Shown in pieces: positions 19,060-27,210 of a stretch of 64,000 nt of DNA. Numbering within the stretch: position 1 is the first letter of the stretch; every line of letters begins with the position of its first letter. Origin of the DNA: Pseudomonas fluorescens (GTDB taxonomy: Bacteria > Pseudomonadota > Gammaproteobacteria > Pseudomonadales > Pseudomonadaceae); contig NZ_CP078138.1 of NCBI RefSeq assembly GCF_019212185.1, forward strand, positions 226,001 through 290,000, read 5' to 3'. The notes below the pieces were generated by a model that was not told the DNA's origin, ran no database searches, and worked only from the letters and a program-made list of their open reading frames with translations. A program made the position numbers and the translations under genes.

Positions 19060-19123
19060 ATCGCGAGCAGGCTCGCTCCTACAGGTGATCGACACAACCC
19101 CCTGTAGCGAGCCTGCTCGCGAT
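19060..19123. repeat. REP doublet (REPIN) downstream of znuA
   Basis: Two copies of the Pseudomonas REP palindrome core CGCGAGCAGGCTCGC stand in inverted order (19060-19084 and 19102-19123), separated by 17 bases. The right copy lacks three bases (GGA) of the left one. The pair lies between the convergent ends of znuA and thrB and could fold into one long hairpin. Confidence 0.9.
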
Positions 19124-19127
19124 GCTT

Positions 19128-20078
19128 TTAGAGGGCAAACGGCAACGGCGTACTGACCTGCTGACGCTGAACTAAACGCTGTTCAAATTCCATCGGGTCG
19201 TGAATCAGCACATCCTGACCGGCAAAAGATTCGGCGGCGATCAGGCGCGACAGCCAGAAGCGCACGCAGGCAACGCGCAGCATGGTCGGCCACAGCTCGG
19301 CCTCGGCCGCAGTGAAGGGTCGCAGCGCGGCATAAGCCCCCAACAAAGCCCGCGCTCGTGGACCATCAATCTGGCCGTCGTCGTCCGAGCACCAGTCATT
19401 CAGGGCGATGGCTACGTCATACAGCATCGGACCCGAGCAGGCGTTATAGAAGTCGATCAGTCCGGTCAGGTGCGTGCCTTCGAACATCGCATTGTCGCGG
19501 AACAGGTCGGCATGGATGTTGGCGCGAGGCAACGCGAGGATTTTGCTCTTCTGCTCGCTGATTTCGTCCAGTGCCCGTTGCAGCAGTTGCCGCGACTCAT
19601 TGCCCAGGTGCGAAAGCAATTGCGTGCCTTCTTGCTGCATCCAGTCCAGGCCGCGGTCGGTCTTGCGTTTGATCATCTTGTCCTGGGTGGCCAGGTGCAG
19701 ATGCGCAAGCAACTCGCCGACTTGGGCGCAATGCTGTGCATTGGCAACCTTGATGTGCTTGCCCGCCAGCCGCGGCTGTAGCAACGCAGGTTTGCCGGCC
19801 AGCGTGCGCAGGGCGACGCCGTCAGTGGTGCGCAGAGCGTAGGGAACGGGCAGATTGGCATCGTGCAGGACATCGAGCAGTTCGATGAAAAACGGCATCT
19901 CCTGCACCGGCCCGCGCTCGACCAGGGTCAGGACAAACTCGCCCTGCTCCAGGCTGATGAAGAAATTGGTGTTTTCACTACCAGCGGCAATCCCCTGGAA
20001 ATCGAGCAGGCGGCCGAGCCCGTACGGGGCGAGAAAGGTTTCCAGCTCGGGCCGAGCCAGGGGGGTGAACACAGACAT
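19128..20078 (-). CDS. thrB: Homoserine kinase (ThrB, aminoglycoside-phosphotransferase fold)
   Basis: Phosphorylates homoserine in the threonine pathway. The 316-residue protein belongs to the APH-like kinase family (ThrB type II), not the GHMP kinases of E. coli. The catalytic loop is N-I-H-A-D-L-F-R-D-N and the metal-binding part L-I-D-F-Y-N-A-C-S-G. The N-terminus M-S-V-F-T-P-L-A-R-P-E-L is typical for Pseudomonas. It is followed by the REP doublet and preceded by the DUF2782 gene on the same strand. Confidence 0.93.
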   Translation of the reverse strand: MSVFTPLARPELETFLAPYGLGRLLDFQGIAAGSENTNFFISLEQGEFVLTLVERGPVQEMPFFIELLDVLHDANLPVPYALRTTDGVALRTLAGKPALLQPRLAGKHIKVANAQHCAQVGELLAHLHLATQDKMIKRKTDRGLDWMQQEGTQLLSHLGNESRQLLQRALDEISEQKSKILALPRANIHADLFRDNAMFEGTHLTGLIDFYNACSGPMLYDVAIALNDWCSDDDGQIDGPRARALLGAYAALRPFTAAEAELWPTMLRVACVRFWLSRLIAAESFAGQDVLIHDPMEFEQRLVQRQQVSTPLPFAL

Positions 20079-20138
20079 GGTTAAAAACTGCTCAGTTCGG
20101 GCGCGGCGATCAAGCCAGCGCCGATTAAAATTAAGAAA

Positions 20139-20429
20139 CTACTTCCACTCAAAGATCTTCCACGCCGGGATCAGCATATCCGGCTGATCCGAGCGTATGA
20201 AGCTTGCATCCGTGCCGTCCGAGCGCACCAGGAAGTACGGCTTGCCGCCCTTCGGAGTGACCTTGATCGCGTACAGGAAACCGTTTTGGCGGTACTCCTG
20301 AATGGTCTTGTCGCCTTCGGTGCGGATGGTCACTTCCGGATCCGGAGTCGGAGCATCGTCCGCCGCCATGGCGGCCAATGGAATACAACCAAACAAACCA
20401 GCCAGCAACAGGCGATTGAGTGTGCGCAT
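20139..20429 (-). CDS. Small secreted DUF2782 protein
   Basis: A 96-residue protein with a signal peptide cut after L-A-A-M-A-A, then a short domain with G-D-K-T-I-Q-E-Y-R-Q-N-G-F-L-Y-A-I-K-V-T-P, typical of DUF2782. It should be periplasmic. The gene lies between thrB (downstream, same strand) and polA (divergent), as in P. aeruginosa. Its function is unknown. Confidence 0.82.
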   Translation of the reverse strand: MRTLNRLLLAGLFGCIPLAAMAADDAPTPDPEVTIRTEGDKTIQEYRQNGFLYAIKVTPKGGKPYFLVRSDGTDASFIRSDQPDMLIPAWKIFEWK

Positions 20430-20503
20430 GATAACCTTGTCCCTTTGTCGTCAACGGTCCCGCTATTCTAGCGCCGGACCCGCCGAAAAGGTTGATCCTG
20501 CTC

Positions 20504-23305
20504 ATGAGCCAAGCGCCCCTCGTCCTGGTGGACGGTTCTTCGTACCTGTACCGCGCCTTTCACGCGCTGCCACCTCTGACCACGTCCAAAGGCCTGCCTA
20601 CCGGCGCGGTGAAGGGCGTGTTGAACATGCTCAAGAGTCTGCGCAAGCAGTACCCGGATAGCCCGTTCGCCGTCGTATTCGATGCCAAGGGTGGGACCTT
20701 TCGCGATGACATGTACGCCGAATACAAGGCCAACCGTCCCAGCATGCCGGACGACATGCGCGTACAAATCGAACCCCTGCACGCCAGCGTCATCGCCATG
20801 GGCTTCCCGCTGCTGTGCGTCGAAGGCGTCGAAGCCGATGACGTGATCGGCACGCTGGCCCGCAGCAGCGCAGCCGCTCAGCGTCCGGTGGTGATCTCCA
20901 CCGGCGACAAGGACATGGCGCAGTTGGTCGACGGGCACATTACCTTGGTCAACACCATGACCGGTAGCGCCATGGATGTGGCTGGCGTGAAGGAGAAATT
21001 CGGCGTCGCTCCCGAGCAGATCATCGACTATCTGGCCTTGATGGGCGATTCCTCCGACAACATCCCCGGCGTTCCGGGTATCGGGCCGAAGACTGCATCG
21101 GGCTTGCTGGTGGGGGTTAACGGCGGCCTGGTCGAGCTGTATGAACAGCTCGATATCGTCCCGACCCTGCCGATTCGTGGGGCGAAAACCCTGCCTGCCA
21201 AGCTCGAGGAACACCGGGAGATGGCGTTCCTTTCCTATCAGTTGGCGACCATCAAGGTCGATGTGCCGCTGGACGTCGGCCTGGACGACCTGCACCTGCG
21301 CGAGCCAGACCGGGAAAAGCTCGCCGAACTCTACGCCCTGCTCGAGTTCAAGAGCTGGCTCGACGAACTGCAGCGCGACGCCAAACGGGTCGAACTCAAG
21401 GCTGCTGCCGAGCCGGCGCCGGTGGCGGATCTGCTGAGTGCGGTGGAGCCCGAAGAGGCGGCACCTGCGCAGGCACAATACGAGACGATCCTCGATCAAG
21501 CGCGTTTCGACGTCTGGCTGGAAAAATTGCGTAACGCCCCGCTGTTCGCCTTCGACACCGAAACCACCGGGATCGATGCCCAGCAGGCGCAATTGGTCGG
21601 CCTGTCGTTTGCGGTCAAGGCCAACGAAGCGGCCTACATTCCGCTGACCCATTCCTACATTGGTGTGCCTGAGCAACTGGACCGCGATACAGTCCTGCGC
21701 GCTCTCAAGCCGCTGCTGGAAGACCCGCAGAAGCTCAAGGTCGGCCAGCATGCCAAGTTCGACATCAACATCCTGGCCAACTGTGCCATCGGTGGCGATC
21801 AGACTTGCGGCATCACGGTACGCGGCGTGGCATTCGACACCATGCTCGAATCCTACGTACTCAATTCCACCGCGACCCGGCACGATATGGACAGCCTGGC
21901 GCAGAAGTACCTGGACCACACCACTGTGAGTTTCCAGGACATCGCCGGCAAGGGCGCCAAGCAGCTGACATTCGACCAGATCGCCCTGGAGCAGGCTGGT
22001 CCGTATGCCGCCGAGGATGCCGATGTGACCCTGCGCCTGCATCAGGCCTTGCACGAAAAACTCACGGCGATTCCTAGCCTGGCCAGCGTGCTCAGCGATA
22101 TTGAAATGCCTCTGGTGCCGGTGCTGGCGCGAATCGAACGCCAGGGCGCACTGGTGGATGACAAACTGCTGGGTGAGCAAAGCGTCGAACTGGGCGAGAA
22201 GATGATTGCCCTGGAGCGTGAGGCCTTTGAAATCGCTGGCGAACCTTTCAATCTCGGCTCGCCCAAGCAGTTGGGGGTGATTCTTTACGAGAAACTCGGC
22301 TACCCGGTGCTGAAGAAAACCGCCAAGGGGCAGCCCTCCACGGCTGAAGAAGTGTTGGCCAAGCTGGCGGAAGAAGACTACCAGCTGCCGAAAGTGCTGA
22401 TGCAGTACCGCTCCATGAGCAAACTCAAAAGCACTTACACCGACCGTCTGCCGGAGCAGATCAACCCGCGTACCGGGCGGATTCATACCTCCTATCACCA
22501 GGCGGTGGCCTCCACCGGGCGCCTGTCGTCCAGCGATCCGAACCTGCAGAACATTCCGGTGCGTACCGCCGAGGGGCGGCGCATTCGCCAGGCATTCGTC
22601 GCGCCAGCGGGCTACAAACTGCTGGCTGCGGACTATTCGCAGATCGAGCTGCGGATCATGGCGCACCTGTCCCGTGACGAAGGGCTGCTCAATGCCTTCC
22701 GCAATAATCTCGACGTGCACACCGCCACTGCCGCCGAAGTCTTCCGGGTCGAGCTCGAGCAGGTCAGCATCGAGCAGCGGCGCAGCGCCAAGGCCATCAA
22801 CTTCGGCCTGATCTACGGCATGGGCGCGCAGAAGCTGGGCAAGGACATCGGCGTCGACACCAAGCAGGCCAAGGCCTACATCGACACCTACTTCGCCCGC
22901 TATCCGGGTGTGCGTGAGTATATGGATCGCACCCGTGCTCAGGCCGCGGACCAGGGCTATGTGGAAACGATTTTCGGACGTCGCCTCTATCTGCCGGAAA
23001 TCAACTCGAACAAGCCGCAGGAACGCGCGGCGGCTGAGCGCACCGCGATCAATGCGCCGATGCAGGGCACGGCAGCCGATATCATCAAAAAGGCCATGGT
23101 GGCTGTGGATAACTGGCTGACCAGTTCCGGCCTGGATGCCAAAGTCATTTTGCAGGTACACGATGAATTGGTGCTGGAAGTGCGCGAGGACCTGGTCGAT
23201 CAGGTTCGCGAGGAAATTCGTGGGCACATGAGCGGTGCGGCGAACCTGGATGTGCCGCTTTTGGTTGAAGTGGGTGTAGGAAACAACTGGGATGAGGCCC
23301 ATTAA
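20504..23305 (+). CDS. polA: DNA polymerase I
   Basis: Repair and Okazaki-fragment polymerase with three domains in order. The 5'-3' exonuclease is residues ~1-290 ([23 protein letters not shown]). The 3'-5' proofreading domain begins near 330 ([11 protein letters not shown]). The family A polymerase carries [26 protein letters not shown] and Q-V-H-D-E-L. From ATG 20504 ([10 protein letters not shown]) it has 933 residues; a TTG at 20492 is an alternative. The ErsA-type sRNA gene follows, as spf follows polA in E. coli. Confidence 0.97.
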   Translation: MSQAPLVLVDGSSYLYRAFHALPPLTTSKGLPTGAVKGVLNMLKSLRKQYPDSPFAVVFDAKGGTFRDDMYAEYKANRPSMPDDMRVQIEPLHASVIAMGFPLLCVEGVEADDVIGTLARSSAAAQRPVVISTGDKDMAQLVDGHITLVNTMTGSAMDVAGVKEKFGVAPEQIIDYLALMGDSSDNIPGVPGIGPKTASGLLVGVNGGLVELYEQLDIVPTLPIRGAKTLPAKLEEHREMAFLSYQLATIKVDVPLDVGLDDLHLREPDREKLAELYALLEFKSWLDELQRDAKRVELKAAAEPAPVADLLSAVEPEEAAPAQAQYETILDQARFDVWLEKLRNAPLFAFDTETTGIDAQQAQLVGLSFAVKANEAAYIPLTHSYIGVPEQLDRDTVLRALKPLLEDPQKLKVGQHAKFDINILANCAIGGDQTCGITVRGVAFDTMLESYVLNSTATRHDMDSLAQKYLDHTTVSFQDIAGKGAKQLTFDQIALEQAGPYAAEDADVTLRLHQALHEKLTAIPSLASVLSDIEMPLVPVLARIERQGALVDDKLLGEQSVELGEKMIALEREAFEIAGEPFNLGSPKQLGVILYEKLGYPVLKKTAKGQPSTAEEVLAKLAEEDYQLPKVLMQYRSMSKLKSTYTDRLPEQINPRTGRIHTSYHQAVASTGRLSSSDPNLQNIPVRTAEGRRIRQAFVAPAGYKLLAADYSQIELRIMAHLSRDEGLLNAFRNNLDVHTATAAEVFRVELEQVSIEQRRSAKAINFGLIYGMGAQKLGKDIGVDTKQAKAYIDTYFARYPGVREYMDRTRAQAADQGYVETIFGRRLYLPEINSNKPQERAAAERTAINAPMQGTAADIIKKAMVAVDNWLTSSGLDAKVILQVHDELVLEVREDLVDQVREEIRGHMSGAANLDVPLLVEVGVGNNWDEAH

Positions 23306-23425
23306 GGGCGTTTTTCAGGGAGTTTTTGCGTGAGTTGCCGCGGCATAGTGTCGCGGTAATGGGCTCGAAAAGGCTTAGTTCGAAAAATTCTTGGGGTTAT
23401 TCCCAATCGATTTTGCCCGCCTGCG

Positions 23426-23453
23426 GAACTAAACCAGTGAATTGCCACTCAGA
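23426..23453 (+). promoter_or_regulatory. AlgU/sigma22-type promoter of the sRNA
   Basis: GAACTA (23426-23431), 17 bases, then TCAGA (23449-23453) fits the AlgU (RpoE-like) consensus GAACTT-N16/17-TCtgA. ErsA in P. aeruginosa is known to be transcribed by AlgU. The expected start is near 23460. Confidence 0.75.
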
Positions 23454-23459
23454 GTTACT

Positions 23460-23591
23460 GAATGGGTGGTGAAGCCCTTCGATGCTCCTATGTTGTGTTA
23501 AGTGTTGGCAGATATCTGGACCCCGCCCTAGCGGTCCGGAGTACTTAAACCCCGAACTCTCCCTCCCCATATGAGTTTCGGGGTTTTTTTT
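23460..23591 (+). ncRNA. ersA: ErsA-like small RNA (polA-engB intergenic)
   Basis: Non-coding RNA of about 132 nt in the same place as Spot 42 in enterics and ErsA in Pseudomonas. ErsA is an Hfq-dependent, AlgU-controlled sRNA linked to exopolysaccharide and biofilm control in P. aeruginosa. Support here is threefold: location between polA and engB, an AlgU-type promoter ending just upstream, and a strong terminator. The stretch C-C-T-C-C-C-T-C-C-C in the 3' hairpin loop (CTCCCTCCCC) is C-rich and exposed. Ends are estimated from promoter and terminator. Confidence 0.82.
23547..23591 (+). terminator. Rho-independent terminator of the ErsA-like RNA
   Basis: CCCCGAACTC pairs with GAGTTTCGGGG across a 13-base C-rich loop, with one bulged base, and is followed by eight T residues. 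This is the 3' end of the sRNA. Confidence 0.9.
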
Positions 23592-23615
23592 GCCTGGAAT
23601 TCGACCCTGTTCTCA

Positions 23616-23710
23616 AGGAGCGAGCCTGCTCGCGAAAAACCTGAGGGCGCGTCGCACCTTCAGGATGTCCGCGTTATCGTTTGGCGTTTTTCGCGAGCAG
23701 GCTCGCTCCT
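23616..23710. repeat. REP doublet (REPIN) between ErsA and engB
   Basis: A perfect 25-base inverted repeat, arms at 23616-23640 and 23686-23710, each holding the REP core GAGCGAGCCTGCTCGCG followed by AAAAAC. The 45-base spacer is unrelated sequence. It lies 25 bases after the sRNA terminator and directly before the 3' end of engB (opposite strand). Confidence 0.92.
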
Positions 23711-23723
23711 ACAGTTGTAGGTG

Positions 23724-24356
23724 TTATTCCGCGCCTTTGTCAGCCAGTTCCATCCAGTCCGCCAATACAGTGTAGGCCTCTTCCAGGCCCAGGCGTTTTG
23801 GTGCTGAAAACAGTTGGATGGTCACGGTTTCGCCCCAGCCTTTGCGGATCTCGGCCTGGACTTTAAGCAGGGTGTTTTTGGCCGCGCCATAGGTCAGCTT
23901 ATCGGCCTTGGTCAGCAGTACATGCATCGGCATGCCGCTGGCTACGGCCCAATCGAGCATCAGCAGGTCGAAGTCGGTCATTGGATGACGGATGTCCATC
24001 ATCAGGATCAACCCCTTCAAACTCTCGCGGCTGCCCAGGTAGGCTTCCAGGTGGCGCTGCCAGTGCTGTTTCAGTGGGATAGGAACTTTTGCGTAACCGT
24101 AGCCCGGAAGGTCGACCAGACGCCGTTCTTCGTCTAGCTTGAAGAAATTCAACAGTTGCGTGCGCCCTGGGGTTTTCGAGGTGCGTGCCAGGCTGGCATG
24201 GGTGAGGGTGTTCAGCGCGCTGGATTTGCCGGCGTTGGAACGCCCGGCGAAGGCGACTTCGAAGCCGTCGTCGTCAGGGCATTGATCGACTTTGGCGGCG
24301 CTGAGCATGAAAGTGGACTGTTGGCACAGGCCGAGGATGGGGTTCTTGAGTTGCAT
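23724..24356 (-). CDS. engB: Ribosome biogenesis GTPase EngB/YsxC
   Basis: Essential TRAFAC-class GTPase needed for 50S subunit assembly. From ATG 24356 ([10 protein letters not shown]) it has 210 residues, the usual length. G1 is [10 protein letters not shown]3 is D-L-P-G-Y-G-Y-A-K and G4 is T-K-A-D-K-L. The longer frame to 24521 runs into the upstream promoter region and is not used. Convergent with polA-ersA. Confidence 0.95.
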   Translation of the reverse strand: MQLKNPILGLCQQSTFMLSAAKVDQCPDDDGFEVAFAGRSNAGKSSALNTLTHASLARTSKTPGRTQLLNFFKLDEERRLVDLPGYGYAKVPIPLKQHWQRHLEAYLGSRESLKGLILMMDIRHPMTDFDLLMLDWAVASGMPMHVLLTKADKLTYGAAKNTLLKVQAEIRKGWGETVTIQLFSAPKRLGLEEAYTVLADWMELADKGAE

Positions 24357-24547
24357 GGGATTTCCGATGTGGGCGGTGCCGAGAATGGTCGCAAAGAGCA
24401 GCGTCGTTTCCGTTTCAGTAACGCCAGTATATAATGCCGCAGATTTTGTGTGCGCTTTGTCCCAGCGTAGGATGAAGTTCACGAGAGCGACAGACCTTGA
24501 TTGCGCATTAGAACGCAGCACGCTCTCAACCCTGAAAAGGTCGTTTT

Positions 24548-24838
24548 ATGACGAAATGGCTGCTGGCTATCGGTGTCTTGATGCCGCTTTGTAGCGCGCA
24601 GGCTACACAGGATCCGGAAGCCGTGTACAACCGTGTTTGTGGGGCCTGTCATTCCGGCCAACTCCCAACGGCGCCTCGCAAGGGCGATCAGGAAGCTTGG
24701 GCGCCGAGACTGGCGCAAGGTATGGAGACGCTGGTGCAACACGTGACCCAGGGTTTCAAGGCGATGCCGCCGCGTGGTTTGTGCATGGACTGCAGTGCCG
24801 AGGATTACCGAGCCATCATCCACTGGATGAGCGAGTGA
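24548..24838 (+). CDS. Cytochrome c5-type monohaem protein
   Basis: Small periplasmic c-type cytochrome of 96 residues. A signal peptide is cut near C-S-A-Q-A, followed by the haem motif C-G-A-C-H at 31-35. The likely axial Met is M73 (K-A-M-P-P-R-G), and C79/C82 (L-C-M-D-C) form the second cysteine pair typical of cytochrome c5. It lies 46 bases before the cytochrome c4 gene and is probably co-transcribed. A TATAAT box at 24430-24435 may be its -10. Confidence 0.9.
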   Translation: MTKWLLAIGVLMPLCSAQATQDPEAVYNRVCGACHSGQLPTAPRKGDQEAWAPRLAQGMETLVQHVTQGFKAMPPRGLCMDCSAEDYRAIIHWMSE

Positions 24839-24884
24839 TCCCGGTCCATAACTCTTTAACCCTTAGCCGTAGTTGGATTAGCTG

Positions 24885-25490
24885 ATGAACAAATTGATCG
24901 TGAGTCTGCTGTTGACCGTGGGGATCTCCGGCATTGCCCATGCTGCAGGTGATGCGAAAGCTGGTCAGGCGAAGGCCGCAGTGTGCGGTGCCTGCCATGG
25001 CCCAGATGGCAACAGCATGGCGCCTAACTTTCCAAAACTGGCGGGTCAGGGTGAGCGTTACCTCGACAAGCAACTGCACGACATCAAGTCGGGCAAGCGC
25101 ACTGTTCTGGAAATGACCGGCCTGCTGACCAACCTGAGTGATCAGGACCTGGCGGATATTGCGGCGTACTTCGCCAGCCAGAAAGGCAGTGTAGGCGCAG
25201 CAGATCCGAAAGTCGTGGCTCGCGGTGAAGAACTGTTCCGCGGCGGGAATCTGGAAAAAGGTATGCCATCGTGCACCGGTTGCCACTCCCCTAACGGTGT
25301 CGGCAACGCAGCAGCGGGCTTCCCGCACTTGGGTGGTCAGCATGCTCAGTATATCGCCAAGCAATTAACCGATTTCCGCGAGGGTAACCGTACCAACGAC
25401 GGTGATGCGAAAATCATGCAAAGTATTTCGGCCAAGCTGAGCAACAAGGACATCGAAGCGGTGTCCAGCTATATCCAGGGCCTGCACTAA
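24885..25490 (+). CDS. cc4: Dihaem cytochrome c4
   Basis: Periplasmic two-domain cytochrome c4 of 201 residues. Signal peptide to about residue 20 (G-I-A-H-A-A), then two haem motifs: C-G-A-C-H in the first half and C-T-G-C-H in the second. Each half ends in a methionine-bearing segment (K-R-T-V-L-E-M-T-G; A-K-I-M-Q-S-I-S). Cytochrome c4 passes electrons from bc1 to terminal oxidases in Pseudomonas, so it is a likely partner of the cbb3 and aa3 oxidases. A terminator follows. Confidence 0.95.
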   Translation: MNKLIVSLLLTVGISGIAHAAGDAKAGQAKAAVCGACHGPDGNSMAPNFPKLAGQGERYLDKQLHDIKSGKRTVLEMTGLLTNLSDQDLADIAAYFASQKGSVGAADPKVVARGEELFRGGNLEKGMPSCTGCHSPNGVGNAAAGFPHLGGQHAQYIAKQLTDFREGNRTNDGDAKIMQSISAKLSNKDIEAVSSYIQGLH

Positions 25491-25568
25491 GGCCCCTTGA
25501 GCGAGCGTGGTGCGTGAGGTTCTACCCGCGCCACGTTAACGCTCGATTAATCCTTCGATGCAAGCATA

Positions 25569-25596
25569 AAAAGGGTGGCTTTGGCCGCCCTTTTTT
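25569..25596 (+). terminator. Rho-independent terminator after cytochrome c4
   Basis: AAAGGGTGGC pairs with GCCGCCCTTT (one G-T pair) around a TTTG loop and is followed by a T-run. It separates the cytochromes from dsbA. Confidence 0.88.
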
Positions 25597-25689
25597 GTGG
25601 CCGCTGCCGTTACACTAGAGAACTCAAGCCCGCCATGACCTGTCAGAAGCAAGGTCGCGCGAGGCACTCAAATTGTCCAGGAGTAAAGC

Positions 25690-26319
25690 ATGCGTAAACT
25701 GATTCTCAGCGCCGCACTCGTCACCGCCAGCCTGTTCGGCATGACCGCCCAGGCGGCCGAACCGCTGGAAGCCGGTAAACAATATGTCGAACTGAGCAGC
25801 GCTGTTCCGGTGGCTGTGCCGGGCAAGATCGAAGTCGTGGAGTTGTTCTGGTATGGCTGCCCGCATTGCTACGCGTTTGAGCCAACCATCAATCCATGGG
25901 CGGAAAAACTGCCAGCCGATGTGAACTTCGTGCGTATTCCGGCGATGTTCGGTGGCATCTGGAACGTTCACGGCCAGTTGTTCATCACCCTCGAAGCCAT
26001 GGGTGTCGAGCACAAGGTCCACAAGGCCGTGTTCGAAGCCATCCACGGTGGCAAGAAGCTCGCTACCCCGGAAGAAATGGCTGAGTTCCTCGCCGGAGAA
26101 GGCGTCGACAAGGACAAGTTCCTCAGCACCTACAACTCGTTCGCTGTCAAAGGCAAGGTCGAGGATGCCAAGAAGAAGGCCCAGGCCTATCAGATCTCCG
26201 GCGTACCGACCATGGTCGTCAACGGCAAGTACCGCTTTGACCTGGGCAGCGCCGGTGGTCCGGAAGCTGCCTTGAACGTTGCCGATCAACTGATCGCCAA
26301 GGAGCGCGCCGCTCAGTAA
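25690..26319 (+). CDS. dsbA: Thiol:disulfide interchange protein DsbA
   Basis: Periplasmic oxidase that forms disulfide bonds in secreted proteins. 209 residues; signal peptide cut after A-Q-A-A, active site C57-P-H-C60 in W-Y-G-C-P-H-C-Y, and the cis-proline loop G-V-P-T-M-V-V-N-G. The preceding AGGAG fits the ATG at 25690. The next gene begins 12 bases after its stop, so dsbA, the EEP gene and the GGDEF gene probably share a transcript, as in P. aeruginosa. Confidence 0.95.
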   Translation: MRKLILSAALVTASLFGMTAQAAEPLEAGKQYVELSSAVPVAVPGKIEVVELFWYGCPHCYAFEPTINPWAEKLPADVNFVRIPAMFGGIWNVHGQLFITLEAMGVEHKVHKAVFEAIHGGKKLATPEEMAEFLAGEGVDKDKFLSTYNSFAVKGKVEDAKKKAQAYQISGVPTMVVNGKYRFDLGSAGGPEAALNVADQLIAKERAAQ

Positions 26320-26331
26320 GCGGCGCACGCC

Positions 26332-27210
26332 ATGCGTCGCTGGGGCACTGAACGCCTCGTTGGCCTGCATGATCCGCGGGTCAACGAGCACCATCTGGAG
26401 TCTTCTGGCTTGCCCGAAGACAGTCGGCTGCGTCTGCTCAGCTTCAATATCCAGGTGGGCATCAGTACCGAGCGTTATCGGCACTACCTGACCCGGGGTT
26501 GGCAGCACCTGCTGCCGCACACCGGGCGCGCCGACAATTTGCAAAAAATCGGCAACCTGTTGAACGACTATGACCTGGTAGCGTTGCAGGAGGCTGATGG
26601 CGGCAGTCTGCGCTCAGGCTACGTCAATCAGGTCGAGCACCTGGCCCAGCTCGGCGCCTTCCCCTACTGGTATCAGCAACTCAATCGCAACCTCGGACGG
26701 CTCGCCCAGCACAGCAACGGCGTGCTCAGTCGACTGCGCCCGTGGGCGATTGAAGATCATCCGCTGCCAGGCCCGAAAGGCCGTGGGGCGATCCTGGTGC
26801 GTTTCGGTGAAGGCCCCGAGGCCTTGGTGGTGGTGATGATGCACCTGGCGCTCGGCGCCCGTGTGCGCACGATGCAACTGGCTTACATTCGCGAGTTGAT
26901 CGGCAACTACAAGCACCAGGTGCTGATGGGCGACATGAACACCCATGCCAGTGATTTGCTGCAAAGCTCGCCACTGCGCGATCTCGGTTTGCTGGCGCCG
27001 CAAGTCGAGGCGACATTCCCCAGTTGGCGTCCGCAACGCTGCCTGGATCACATCCTGCTCAGCCCGAGCCTGACCCTCGAACGGGTCGAAGTGCTGGCGC
27101 AGCCGATTTCCGATCACCTGCCGGTCGCGGTAGAGATTCGTCTGCCGGGTTCGCTCACGGCCGATGCATTGCCCGCGTTGAGTCCTGCCCTTCGCGGAAC
27201 CCCTGAATGA
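26332..27210 (+). CDS. Endonuclease/exonuclease/phosphatase (EEP) family protein
   Basis: A 292-residue cytoplasmic protein of the metal-dependent EEP superfamily. Visible family motifs are L-S-F-N-I-Q (metal-binding Asn), D-L-V-A-L-Q-E-A-D (metal Glu), G-D-M-N-T-H-A-S-D and the C-terminal S-D-H-L-P-V catalytic D-H. Members cut nucleic acids or phosphoesters, and the substrate here is unknown. It is 12 bases from dsbA and overlaps the GGDEF gene by four bases (ATGA), so it is part of that operon. Confidence 0.88.
   Translation: MRRWGTERLVGLHDPRVNEHHLESSGLPEDSRLRLLSFNIQVGISTERYRHYLTRGWQHLLPHTGRADNLQKIGNLLNDYDLVALQEADGGSLRSGYVNQVEHLAQLGAFPYWYQQLNRNLGRLAQHSNGVLSRLRPWAIEDHPLPGPKGRGAILVRFGEGPEALVVVMMHLALGARVRTMQLAYIRELIGNYKHQVLMGDMNTHASDLLQSSPLRDLGLLAPQVEATFPSWRPQRCLDHILLSPSLTLERVEVLAQPISDHLPVAVEIRLPGSLTADALPALSPALRGTPE

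Noticed and set aside
20468..23302. 944-residue open frame antisense to polA
   Set aside because: It mirrors polA over its whole length. Third-position GC bias commonly keeps the opposite strand open in this genome. Its product is His/Gln/Arg-rich with no domain, and no ribosome site was seen.
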